DNA of 64,000 bases from Tubulanus polymorphus (lineage: Eukaryota > Nemertea > Palaeonemertea > Tubulaniformes > Tubulanidae): positions 13,742,501 through 13,806,500 of the forward strand of contig NC_134031.1 in assembly GCF_964204645.1 (NCBI RefSeq), in the 5' to 3' direction. Of this stretch, positions 8,768 through 18,084 are shown in pieces (the stretch's first letter is position 1; the number at the start of each line of letters is the position of its first letter). The notes beneath the pieces are model-generated. The model had not been told where the DNA came from and did not search any database. It was given only the letters and a program-made list of their open reading frames with translations. A program made the translations under genes and the position numbers.

Positions 8768-9107
8768 TACTATCTTCAAAATATTTAGTTAACTTATTTA
8801 TGATTAATTCAACATTTATTTTATTACTAGTTTCATTTGTATATATTTCAATTATTATTTTTTTAATATCATCGATTATAAAATCTTCATCTAATTCATA
8901 AAATCTTAAAGATTCTCTAATTAAATTAGTAATCTTTTCTACATTTAAAGTTTCTTTATCTATTGTTGTTTCATACTCAAATGTTGTTTCATTAGAAAAT
9001 GCAATATTTTTGATATGTGTTATTACATCATTAATGTTAAATTTCATTTCTTTCTCACGTTTAAAATCAAACCCAAAACATATACTCGGTCCAACAGTTA
9101 TATTCAT
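8754..9107 (-). CDS. Small soluble protein, function unknown
   Basis: The 117-residue protein is predicted to be mostly helical and acidic, with no membrane segment, and ends in EDSNFFD. I see no recognisable motif. It lies 16 bases downstream of the penton-like gene and three bases upstream of the next gene. The first ATG lies in TATAAATGA after a T-run, which supports this start. A later Met near residue 21 is possible, but it lacks that motif. Confidence 0.6.
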   Translation of the reverse strand: MNITVGPSICFGFDFKREKEMKFNINDVITHIKNIAFSNETTFEYETTIDKETLNVEKITNLIRESLRFYELDEDFIIDDIKKIIIEIYTNETSNKINVELIINKLTKYFEDSNFFD

Positions 9108-9123
9108 TTATATAGTGAAAAAA
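9108..9123 (-). promoter_or_regulatory. Late-promoter-like motif before the 117-residue gene
   Basis: On the minus strand TTTTTT is followed by CACTATATAAATGA, ending in the start codon. Confidence 0.45.
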
Positions 9124-9882
9124 TTACTCTTTACATCTTATAACTAATTCATAAATTACGGGGAAATTATTTAAATCAATTAAGTATCCATTATGATTTC
9201 TAATTTCTAATCTAAAATTATTAAAATGAGGAATGCAAGGTTTAAAATCACATTCAGCTAAATTATAATTTAATTGCGTTCCAAATTGTTTAACATTTTT
9301 TAATGGTAAAATATTTAATATACTAGAATTACATGTTGTATCTTTAGTTGCTTCGAATGTTTTTGTTGGGTCAATAAAATTGCAATAAATATAAAAATGT
9401 GTAAAAGGTATTATATTTGAATTACCGTCTACGTTTCCTGTAACAGTTTGTGGTTTAATTCCTAACAGTTTAGCTAAAGGTTTCCTTACCATAAATGCAT
9501 GTTTGTTTTCATCATCTAACTTTATTTTAATTTTATTAGAACTATCACTTTTTATAAATCTAATTGAAAATTTATCTTCACTTTTAAGTTTTAATCGTGC
9601 TCTCCGATTAATTTCTTGTGCTAATGTATCTAAATTATATAATCCTGGTTTTAAAATTAGTTGAAACCATTTATTTATATTTCTAATATGAATTAAAAAG
9701 TCTCTATGATCAAAACTTTTATCCGATATATTATGAAAAGAATTACATAAACTTATATTAACTAATTTTAAATCTACACAATTCTTAAATTCTCTATCTA
9801 ATTGTACTAATAAATTATGAGATTTATAATTTGTAAGTTTTCTAGAATCAACAAATATTCTGTATTCTTTTAATTCCGCCAT
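9124..9882 (-). CDS. Putative penton (minor capsid) protein, single jelly roll
   Basis: This 252-residue protein has the layout of Polinton minor capsid proteins, which form the five-fold vertices. The N-terminus (YRIFVDSRKLTNY) resembles the strand that opens the barrel. A central block follows, with LKPGLYNLDTLAQEINRRAR, the PG-Y-x-L-x-x-L-x-x-x-IN pattern characteristic of these proteins, then KLLGIKPQ, matching the usual LLG step. The C-terminus FPVIYELVIRCKE fits the final strand. There is no membrane segment. It sits two genes downstream of the polymerase. Assignment is from motif pattern and context. Confidence 0.78.
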   Translation of the reverse strand: MAELKEYRIFVDSRKLTNYKSHNLLVQLDREFKNCVDLKLVNISLCNSFHNISDKSFDHRDFLIHIRNINKWFQLILKPGLYNLDTLAQEINRRARLKLKSEDKFSIRFIKSDSSNKIKIKLDDENKHAFMVRKPLAKLLGIKPQTVTGNVDGNSNIIPFTHFYIYCNFIDPTKTFEATKDTTCNSSILNILPLKNVKQFGTQLNYNLAECDFKPCIPHFNNFRLEIRNHNGYLIDLNNFPVIYELVIRCKE

Positions 9883-9899
9883 TTATTTTACATATTTTC

Positions 9900-10241
9900 T
9901 CATTCGAAATCTATTTCATGGTGCCCTTTTTCATTCTTACCTTTGTATACGAAATAGAAATCTCCAGAACATAATTCTTCTAGATCTTCACTTGATAATC
10001 TATGAAATCTATCTGGTAAATAAGTTCTGAATTTATGTATATTTCCTTTTAATCCTTCATATTCTAAATGAATTACTAATTTATCTCCATATTTGTTAGT
10101 AACTGTAACAATGTTAGTAATTAAATATTTCTTGTGAATTGTTAACTCAGTTAGTTTTTTGAATTTATGATCTACAGATTTTACATTTGTGGTATCTTTA
10201 ATTCTATCTAAGAATTCATTGTGTACTTGTTTACTCTCCAT
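9900..10241 (-). CDS. Small OB-fold-like protein, putative ssDNA-binding
   Basis: The protein (113 residues) has alternating beta-like strands: KKYLITNIVTVTNKYGDKLVIHLEYEG in two short strands joined by a KYG turn, then FRTYLPDRFHRLSSEDLEEL and FYFVYKGK. Similar small proteins, with a strand-KYG-strand core and an LP-x-RF segment, occur beside protein-primed polymerases in mobile elements. A ssDNA-binding role during replication would fit the gene's place immediately downstream of the polymerase. The fold and function are inference. The start lies in ATAAATGG. Confidence 0.7.
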   Translation of the reverse strand: MESKQVHNEFLDRIKDTTNVKSVDHKFKKLTELTIHKKYLITNIVTVTNKYGDKLVIHLEYEGLKGNIHKFRTYLPDRFHRLSSEDLEELCSGDFYFVYKGKNEKGHHEIDFE

Positions 10242-10269
10242 TTATTATACAAATTTTTATTGAAATTGA

Positions 10270-13200
10270 TTAACACGCTAGAATCCTTTTCATAATCTCA
10301 TTTTCTTTTGTTTCTTCTCTTTTGAATTTTATATATTCATCTAAATTGCAACCATAGGCGACTGTGTGGATTCCATCATCTAAAATATATCTTTTATCAT
10401 CAAATGGGTTTAGACTTATCTTCTCTATCTCTTCAATATACATTTCATGATCTTCAGATCTTAAACATTTCATCTTATGTTTTCTAACTTCTTCATTAAA
10501 TATACAATTGATGTAATCTTTGAAATGAATATTCTTTTCAACAACGCTTTTGGTAATTCCTTTTAACTTTTTAGCTTCATGTTCTTTAGTTTTATATGAA
10601 TACATTTTAGATCTAATACCAATGAACTCTATCATTTCTTCACCACCTAATTCATCCTTAAACTTCCCAGGAACTTTTTTATTATCATTGCTAAACAATT
10701 CATGATTTTTAGGATAATTACTAAAATCAAAATGGTGTTTTAATGTTTTTAAATCATCTGTTATGTTATCAGTTTTTATCTTTAATATGTAATTGTTGGT
10801 ATCAAAGTATAGAATTTCTATGTGTTTTTCTCCAAAATGAGGTTGTAATATGTTATAATAAAATTGATACATTAATAACTTTGAAATTTCTAGAACTGAT
10901 GCACCAACATAAATAGGTTTATTGAACTTCATTGAAGTTCTTTTCATTTTAACTGCTGCTAAATTTTCATCAAATATTCTGTTACCTATAAACTTAGGAT
11001 ATGATTGTAAATGTCTAATTCTTTTACCATTACTAACTAACTCAATATCATTTCTATTTCTAATATTTTCACAAGTCTTACCATAGAATGCATTATTCAT
11101 TAACTTGAAGAAATCTTTTTCAAAATCAGTTTTAGATTTAGTTCTCTGTGTAGTATTAAAATCTATATATTTTTCTAACCATTTAGATTGATTAAATGAA
11201 ATATATCTATGTACTTTTTTTATAATCATTCCTTGATTCAAATAAAACTTCAACATTCTATAATGCACAACGTAATTATATTTATCTTCTTGAGTTACCA
11301 TTAACTTTTCAGTATGAATATGATTATCAGGTTTAATTCTTTTTTGATAATTTGATAATTCTTCATGTTTAACAGTTTTATGTTCGGGACAATATGCTAG
11401 ATTTCTAGATTTGAATTTAATATTTTCGGGGTATTCCAAGTCTACAACAAAGAAGTAACCAGTATCTGAATCATCTGCAATATCTAGGATTCTTTTCTTC
11501 CAATCAAATTTATCAATTTGTAAAACTTCAGTTATTTCAAACATCCCATAAGGTTGTGGTTCCATCATTGCCCAACCATAAAGATTATTTGCATCTATGT
11601 ATAATAATTTATATCCAGGATTATCATTTACATTGAAATATCTATCACCCAATACACCTGAAACACCTCCTCTTATAGATTTTTCAAATAATAGTAATTG
11701 ATCTATATTTGTTAACAAATCCATTTTTATATCTGTAAATTTTAATCCACAATCCCATGTTAATCCTGGTGATGAATAACAATGACAAGGATCAATATTG
11801 AAATATTTTAGGTTTACATCTCTAAACCTTTCGAATATATCGGTTAATAATAATACATCTGATTTTAAATATAAATCTACTAATTGCCCATGATTTTCTA
11901 TTTTGAAATGATTCCAAATATTCAATGTTCTATTATATACTTCATCTTTAACATATTCATTTTTTAATTCATCATAGAATTGTTCTTTCAATAATTCAGT
12001 TATTTTAAAATCATTATGATTTTTATAGAAAGAATATGGAATCGCTCCTTTAAATCTCATTAATTGGAAATCATCATTATTTGGGTAATATTCTTTTAAT
12101 ATTTTTAATTCATCATCAACTAATGATTTTGATAAGTTATCTAATGAACTATTTAAAAATCTATATGAATCTATAAATCTTAGACAACCAAATTGGAATG
12201 ATATATAATTCTCAGATGTTTTAGCTAACATTCTAAATTTATAAGTTGGTATTTTATCTTTTGGTCTATTTGAATTTAATATTTCTATTTCATTATTGAT
12301 TTCTTCTATTTTATGACATAACTGTTTGATAAATAAATGTGCATCATACCCTGATAGATTATGAAATATAACTGGTACAAAGTTAATTTTCTTAGCTTGT
12401 AAGTTACAATTCTCATGCGCTGCGCCTCTAAACTTTCCATTCAAATGATCATGATCTCTTACTTTTTTATCTTTATAATTAAATATCTTTTCACAATAAT
12501 AACATTTATCTGCAAACTCAAATTCTTCTTTATCTTCTTCTGTCATTATAATTTCTATATTTTTATTTAACTTTTCATTAAATTTTATTTCATATTCAAT
12601 TAATAAGTCACAAAAATGATTGATAACATTTTCATTTCTATAATTATAATATTCACTTTCGATTAGTTCTGGATAATCAGATTTAATATATAACCCGAAA
12701 GCTGCAGCTGATTGATGAATCTTTTTAATAGTATTTGTTATTGGTGGTTCATCTGAATAATCACTTTCATTAGAATTTAATTTCTTTCTTTTATAATATA
12801 TATCTTTTCTATCTTTATCTGTTAATTCTTTATTTAATGATTCAAAATCTCCATATATTACAAATGGTACTTTATTTTTGTAATCATATTTTTTGAATTC
12901 TAATATTTTATCCTTTTCATTTGGTAAAACTAATTTACAATAATCATGATTATCACATAGTTGTTTATGATTTAATAATGTACTTTCATTACTAAATCTA
13001 TGTAAACATTTTCTACATAGATATATTTTATTATGGTGATCACTTTCTGTTCTAAAAAATAAATCTATTTGTTTAATCCACATATAATGATTCTCATAAT
13101 ATAATATATCTATAACATCGTTTGAATCATAATCTTTTGATAGGTATAAAGGTTCTAATGTATAATGTTTAATATTATTTCCTTTTGTATTTGGTAATTT

Positions 13201-14301
13201 GATTAAATCAAATACATTTATTTTAAGATTATTATCTCTTTCTATTTTGGGGATGTTTTTAATTCTAACAGGATACTTATCTATCTTATAATTATTTTCA
13301 AATGGTTTATAATGAGTTAATCTAAAACTATGTGTAATATCTTCTGTTGGATGTAAACAACTTATTATAGCCCATAGAAAACATTTATCATCTTCATTTT
13401 GTATATTTATTACAGCATTAGTTTTAAATGGTAGTTTAATATAACTTGTTCCATTTATACTATCATCTTTATAATATGATAAATTATTTTCATCAATTGG
13501 TTTTGATTTAGTTAACTTATTATATTTTGTGTTATAAACATGTAAAGTTATAAATATTATCTCATCAAATATTAAACCAGATCCTTCAAAATATTTTTCT
13601 TCTATTTTAGTTTTTATTTCATTATAACATTTTTCTAATTTATCATCTATATGTTGTTTAGATATAATATGTTGTGAATGAGAATTTATATTATATATTG
13701 GTTTATCTTCAGATTTTATAAACTTTACTTTAACTGATATACTAATTTTAGGATATTCAACATCTGTAATTATTTTTATTATTTCTTTCATATTTTCTAA
13801 ATGTTTTTTATTTTCTTCTAATGTTTTACCTTTATGAAATTTAAACTCGATAGCTGCTGGACCAATATCACTTTTAAATGCTTCGGTTATCTCTATATCT
13901 TTTTTATTATCTAATGAATTAATATAATTTCTTACATCTTCCATATATGGTCTTTTATTGTTTAATTTATTTTTTATTCTTTTAATTGTCTTCTGTTTCT
14001 TATCGTTATCATTATCAAAATAATCTTCACCTAAAATATCATTATTCTTATTTCTAATATGACTTATAGATTTTAAATGTTCTTTATAATATCTTTTATC
14101 ACTGAATGATTGATTACATGTATCACATTTATATGTTTCTTTTTCATTCTTTAATTCTTCTAATTTAGTTTCTAATATATCATCTTCATATTCTAATTTC
14201 AATTTATTCTCTAAATGTGTTAAAGTTTTATTGTGTCTTGCTTTTTGGGATTTATCTATACTTATCTTACATGTTGGGCAGTAGTATTTATTTGCTTCCA
14301 T
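10270..14301 (-). CDS. polB: Protein-primed family B DNA polymerase with zinc fingers; motif C altered
   Basis: At 1343 residues this is the longest gene, and it should copy the element's genome from a protein primer. Two C2H2 fingers lie at residues about 8-30 and 58-82, and a third Cys/His cluster at about 428-450. The exonuclease motifs are present: GDFESL (about 484), HNLSGYDAHLF (about 650) and YLKSDV (about 812). Between the first two is an endonuclease-VII-like zinc motif (CYYC, then RDHDHLNGKFRGAAHENCN). Polymerase motif A is YIDANNLYG (about 903) and motif B KLMNNAFYGKT (about 1070). Motif C (about 1164) reads YFDTNN, with Asn where the family has a second metal-binding Asp, while every other motif is intact. 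The start lies after an AT-rich stretch (TTAAAATGG), one of two complete genes in the element without TAAATG. Confidence 0.97.
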   Translation of the reverse strand: MEANKYYCPTCKISIDKSQKARHNKTLTHLENKLKLEYEDDILETKLEELKNEKETYKCDTCNQSFSDKRYYKEHLKSISHIRNKNNDILGEDYFDNDNDKKQKTIKRIKNKLNNKRPYMEDVRNYINSLDNKKDIEITEAFKSDIGPAAIEFKFHKGKTLEENKKHLENMKEIIKIITDVEYPKISISVKVKFIKSEDKPIYNINSHSQHIISKQHIDDKLEKCYNEIKTKIEEKYFEGSGLIFDEIIFITLHVYNTKYNKLTKSKPIDENNLSYYKDDSINGTSYIKLPFKTNAVINIQNEDDKCFLWAIISCLHPTEDITHSFRLTHYKPFENNYKIDKYPVRIKNIPKIERDNNLKINVFDLIKLPNTKGNNIKHYTLEPLYLSKDYDSNDVIDILYYENHYMWIKQIDLFFRTESDHHNKIYLCRKCLHRFSNESTLLNHKQLCDNHDYCKLVLPNEKDKILEFKKYDYKNKVPFVIYGDFESLNKELTDKDRKDIYYKRKKLNSNESDYSDEPPITNTIKKIHQSAAAFGLYIKSDYPELIESEYYNYRNENVINHFCDLLIEYEIKFNEKLNKNIEIIMTEEDKEEFEFADKCYYCEKIFNYKDKKVRDHDHLNGKFRGAAHENCNLQAKKINFVPVIFHNLSGYDAHLFIKQLCHKIEEINNEIEILNSNRPKDKIPTYKFRMLAKTSENYISFQFGCLRFIDSYRFLNSSLDNLSKSLVDDELKILKEYYPNNDDFQLMRFKGAIPYSFYKNHNDFKITELLKEQFYDELKNEYVKDEVYNRTLNIWNHFKIENHGQLVDLYLKSDVLLLTDIFERFRDVNLKYFNIDPCHCYSSPGLTWDCGLKFTDIKMDLLTNIDQLLLFEKSIRGGVSGVLGDRYFNVNDNPGYKLLYIDANNLYGWAMMEPQPYGMFEITEVLQIDKFDWKKRILDIADDSDTGYFFVVDLEYPENIKFKSRNLAYCPEHKTVKHEELSNYQKRIKPDNHIHTEKLMVTQEDKYNYVVHYRMLKFYLNQGMIIKKVHRYISFNQSKWLEKYIDFNTTQRTKSKTDFEKDFFKLMNNAFYGKTCENIRNRNDIELVSNGKRIRHLQSYPKFIGNRIFDENLAAVKMKRTSMKFNKPIYVGASVLEISKLLMYQFYYNILQPHFGEKHIEILYFDTNNYILKIKTDNITDDLKTLKHHFDFSNYPKNHELFSNDNKKVPGKFKDELGGEEMIEFIGIRSKMYSYKTKEHEAKKLKGITKSVVEKNIHFKDYINCIFNEEVRKHKMKCLRSEDHEMYIEEIEKISLNPFDDKRYILDDGIHTVAYGCNLDEYIKFKREETKENEIMKRILAC

Positions 14302-14381
14302 TTTAATACTATATTTTTTATTAAAATTGATTTTAGAAGTTCAATGATTTAAATGTTATTCATTTATGTGAATATTTTAAG

Positions 14382-14568
14382 AGTAATAGGGATAATAGGC
14401 TTTCGTATCAAAGGTTGAAGGGGCGAGTGAGTAAAAAAATGAAAATAATAATAATTTACAGTTGAATTAGGAGTGTGCGCGACTAATTCAACTGTAAATT
14501 ATTATTTTCATTTTTTTACGAGCTCGACCCTTCGACCTTTGGTATGAAAGCCTATTATCCCTATTACT
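14382..14568. repeat. 187-bp perfect-looking hairpin, possible Polinton terminus
   Basis: Arms of 89 and 86 bp (14382-14470 and 14483-14568) surround a 12-base loop. The outer ends are AGTAATAGGG and CCCTATTACT. It begins 80 bases beyond the polymerase start, and base composition changes to host-like directly after it. It may be the terminal repeat of the Polinton or a small hairpin MITE inserted at its edge. No convincing target duplication flanks it. Confidence 0.85.
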
Positions 14569-15251
14569 TCCAGTACTGGTACCAATAAGATTTTTTGATC
14601 CAAATAATCAGCATAGGAACATATATGTTATAGCAGTCACAAAGTAAACATTAAAAAAACGAAACCATTTTATAATCTTTCATATCATTTAATTCTAAAA
14701 GATAAACCACATTCTTCGCTTATAACAACAATGTAGACACACAACACGCATGAACAATCCTAAGCCAGAATGAAATATACATAATGTCTATTTATTTTCG
14801 TCTGACATCGATCCAGTTCCACAGTTGTGAGTTAACTCTGAGTTACTTAGAATTAATTCATTTCCAATGTTTTAAATCCAGAGACCAGAGTCAAATCTTA
14901 ACTCGGAAGTGAGTCCTTGAGAATGACCCATGGCGTCATCACAAATCCTACGTTTACGTACCATCGATTTGTATTCCTTCAGTTAATGCAGCGATACTCT
15001 GTATCACTGAATTCGCAAAGCACGTATTGCCTAGGTTCTCCATTATTTGGAACAGTATCGTTAAGTTGTTGACTGGCGATATAATAGATTATCAAATACT
15101 AATTCCCGGTGTTGAAAACCTGGGTCCGGTGCCCTGTCCGATAGTGGGTATCCCCGTGGGATAACCCGTATAGTATTTATAGTAAAAATGAAGAAATTCC
15201 GCGTTTTTGGAAAATTCCGCAATTCCGTCTTTCCGCGATATGACAACACCG
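14569..15251. other. Host-like sequence without recognisable gene
   Basis: No gene or clear repeat is seen. Composition is clearly less AT-rich than the Polinton. Short open frames near 15061-15337 show no codon structure or motif and are probably chance. Confidence 0.6.
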
Positions 15252-16646
15252 ATAGTCCAGGGTGTATTAGCCACTATTCTTTTATATCCGACTAAATGCA
15301 CCTTTTTTATTTTTAGATTCAGGCTTAGAATGTGCAAATTTTTTGAGATACTGAGAAATCAGATGGCACCAGTAAACTTCAACTGCGAAATTTGCAGCAG
15401 GATAGCTGAACGACACAATTTTTAAAAATAAAATGACTATTCGAATGCTATTTCAATAATAACTTGATTCAACCAGAGAGAAATAAGTCAATTGCGGATG
15501 TACAGTACACCCACTTTTCTTCCCTGTTTCCTGGTACCAAATTTTTAGTCTTAAGCTAAGCGATATTCTAAGGTATGCTAGTGGATTTCATTAGAATATG
15601 AAGCAATGGAACCAGAATTCTAGCCAGAGTTAAGCGAACTATTGATTCTGATATAATATAAGAACTGATTTCCTTTGTGTATTCTTGCAGAATGTGTTAT
15701 GTATTGTTTCAAGCTGTTAAATAATATAGTTAGACAAATGTCCTATTATTGGATCTTTCTTGTTGACTCGTTTAATTTTGTGAGTTAAGAGTTCCAGTCA
15801 ATCCACAATGTGCAGTGCCTAGCCTTCATCTACACTAAAGCCAAGCCTGTGTATGGGAAAAAGATATCGTTCGACTCCTATAGGCCAGACAAATCAAAGC
15901 ATGCAATCCATTGCAGATAGTAGTCTCCGGCAAGACGAAAGATAAAGTAAACCAGGTTTTACCCCGTACCCTACCCGGGAACAAAGACACTTAAAGATTC
16001 CTTCCTCCTTGTAGACATTGTAGAAATATGGCACCCAATCGTAGCAATGCTAAGTACAGTATACTATGACGGTTGAACCTTTATTAACGAATTTCAATGA
16101 CACCGAAAATAGAATCAAAATATTCATTAGTTCCATGCTAGCACTTAATTTGGGTTATCGGGTTCAGCCTAACTGTACTTTCATTCAGCAACTACTTGCA
16201 TGAGACTTGGCAATGATAAGTTGCAAGAAATCACCAAACATAAGAAAAAATATTGTGAATTAATATTACTGTAATTAAGAATTTATTCAAATGAAGTGAT
16301 AACTTCATTGTTAGATCGTACCGGTATATGCACATAAAACTATGGCAAAAAACACATCTAACAATCCACGCAATCCGCAATCGATCAAGTCGATCATGAC
16401 GACGACCTTAAGGCATGTCTCTGTAACCGAAGGTAGAGCATAAAACACGGTTCAGGACTCGTCAGCGGACACCGGCCCGGAAAACATTTCAAAACGTGTA
16501 TTGTCGGTACCTAGCACGATTTCAGCGTTTTTCGGGAATTCCCTGAAATTTCGGCGTTTTTCGGAAATTCCCTGAAATTTCAGCGTTTTTATTTCAGCGT
16601 TTCAGCTTTTCAGTGTTTCAGCTTTTTCAGCGAAATTCAGGAACCG
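15252..16646. repeat. Left arm of 1.4-kb inverted repeat
   Basis: This stretch matches 22721-24085 in reverse complement over nearly its whole length with scattered differences. The inner 150 bp contain short internal repeats of the form TTTCAGCGTTTTTCGG and GGGAATTCCCTGAAATTTC. The outer end starts ATAGTCCAGGGTG and the inner end is TTCAGGAACCG. Confidence 0.9.
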
Positions 16647-17525
16647 CTTGGAACCTGCGTGACAGGGATAATCCAGCTAGCCGAAAATTATATTTGTTTG
16701 CTGAACGAAATAAAGCTATATTCGTAACGGAAGAAGAGTTTGTGTGTTACTGACAGATCTTGAAGTGCTGATCATCTACGTCATATGGAGATATAAGTAA
16801 CAGTAATAGTTATAGGAAAATACTGTTGCTAAACTTTCTATGAGAGCCGGTGTATGTTTGTATATTTTTGGCCATGTTCGAACCCTCTGGCGAGTCCCCA
16901 ACCTTTCACCCTCGTTGTTTTCAGCCGGCATAATCGTTTCGTGTATATGCAGAAAATATATTATATGTTTTTTCAATATTATTCCAGGTGCGTAGCGAGT
17001 GTGGCTAAGTCTTATTTTAGCTGAACTAACTTAGATAGTGCTGTCTGCTTTAGATTTTATTTGTGGGTTTCATCTTGCGATGTATTATTCTAAGAGATCA
17101 TTATTGTAACGGTTTATTTCATTGAGTTCAGAACCACTGTCATGTAAACAAAAGTTTTAGGATAGCCAGTCAAGTTATTAAAGAGACCTCGAACAGTTTG
17201 TTCATTGTGTTACAGAATTTTAAGGTAGATGGGAAAGGTGATTGGATGAAATGATTTCTTTTGTCTTGTATTATGCAACCGATTATGTAGTTTGATATAT
17301 TAAGTGTCTGCGGTTCCTGTCAGCTCTCTCGTCGCGGGTCTCTTAGCTGCCCGTTTACATGGCTTTTGTCATGTTGGCTAGGGGTTGGCCGGGCGGTCCT
17401 TTTTTCTCTATGCATTTCGGTTATGAAGATTTGGCCCCGCTTGTACGGTGCATTGGCAGTTAATCTATAGCCCATTAGATTCGTATATGATAGTCTAGAG
17501 GGATCGCCTTTTCAACCCCTAGTGA
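16647..17525. other. Unassigned stretch inside the inverted repeat
   Basis: No gene is recognised. It leads into the decayed retrotransposon that starts near 17526 and may include its 5' untranslated region. Confidence 0.4.
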
Positions 17526-17840
17526 TTGTGTTACTTAGCGAGGAAAAATAACGTGGACAGTAGAATTAGAGTTAGCAGAGACATTCCACGAGAAATCCGC
17601 TATCAGTGCAAAATGCTTTTCGAGAAACATGACGAAATTAAGAGCAGTAATCCGCAGTCAAAGTGCTATGTCACATGCGTTAAGTTAATCCACGAGGGCA
17701 CAGTGTTCAAATCGATCGGAGGGAAAATAGTTTCTATATCTAGAGAAAGCGTAAATCGCCAACCGCTCAACCGAAACAACCACTGCGCCGGCCAGATGCA
17801 ACACAGCCGAATACAGATACGTATGGTCCGATACTACTAG
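17526..17840 (+). pseudogene. Non-LTR retrotransposon ORF1 remnant
   Basis: A 104-residue frame contains RVSRDIPREIRYQCKMLFEK. This is typical of the C-terminal region of LINE ORF1 proteins, where an IP-x-E-x-R segment is followed by a basic helix. It is truncated upstream, and there is no proper start. It precedes the ORF2 remnants in the same orientation, so it probably belongs to the same insertion. Confidence 0.6.
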
Positions 17841-18084
17841 CGTTGGCTGCAGCCGGGCAATAAGAATTGCATACGAGAAATCTAACCCCGGATATTCAAA
17901 ACCGCAAAATTAGCCTGTGATCATATCTCCGGAGGAACCGCTACATGCTTATAAACCCAATCCGACCGGGCCACAAACCGACGATGTTAAGACAAATGTG
18001 AGCGTTTCGATTAGATTAGCAAACGCTGTTCTTAACGAAAGTCTGATGGAACGATATGAACACGCAGAGCTAGATGGAAATCCA

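Larger units (their letters stand above)
1..14568. mobile_element. Polinton/Maverick (adintovirus-like) element, left end outside window
   Basis: Hallmark genes lie together: chromodomain integrase, packaging ATPase, capsid and penton candidates, and protein-primed DNA polymerase B. Genes are intronless, separated by only a few to about 45 bases, and far more AT-rich than the DNA after position 14570. Three plus-strand genes converge on eleven minus-strand genes at about 2107-2241. Known Polintons are 15-20 kb with long TIRs and 6-bp target duplications. The left TIR and any target duplication are not in the window. The right limit is taken as the outer edge of the hairpin at 14382-14568, which is an inference. 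No adenain-type protease is visible here, although it could lie to the left. Confidence 0.95.
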
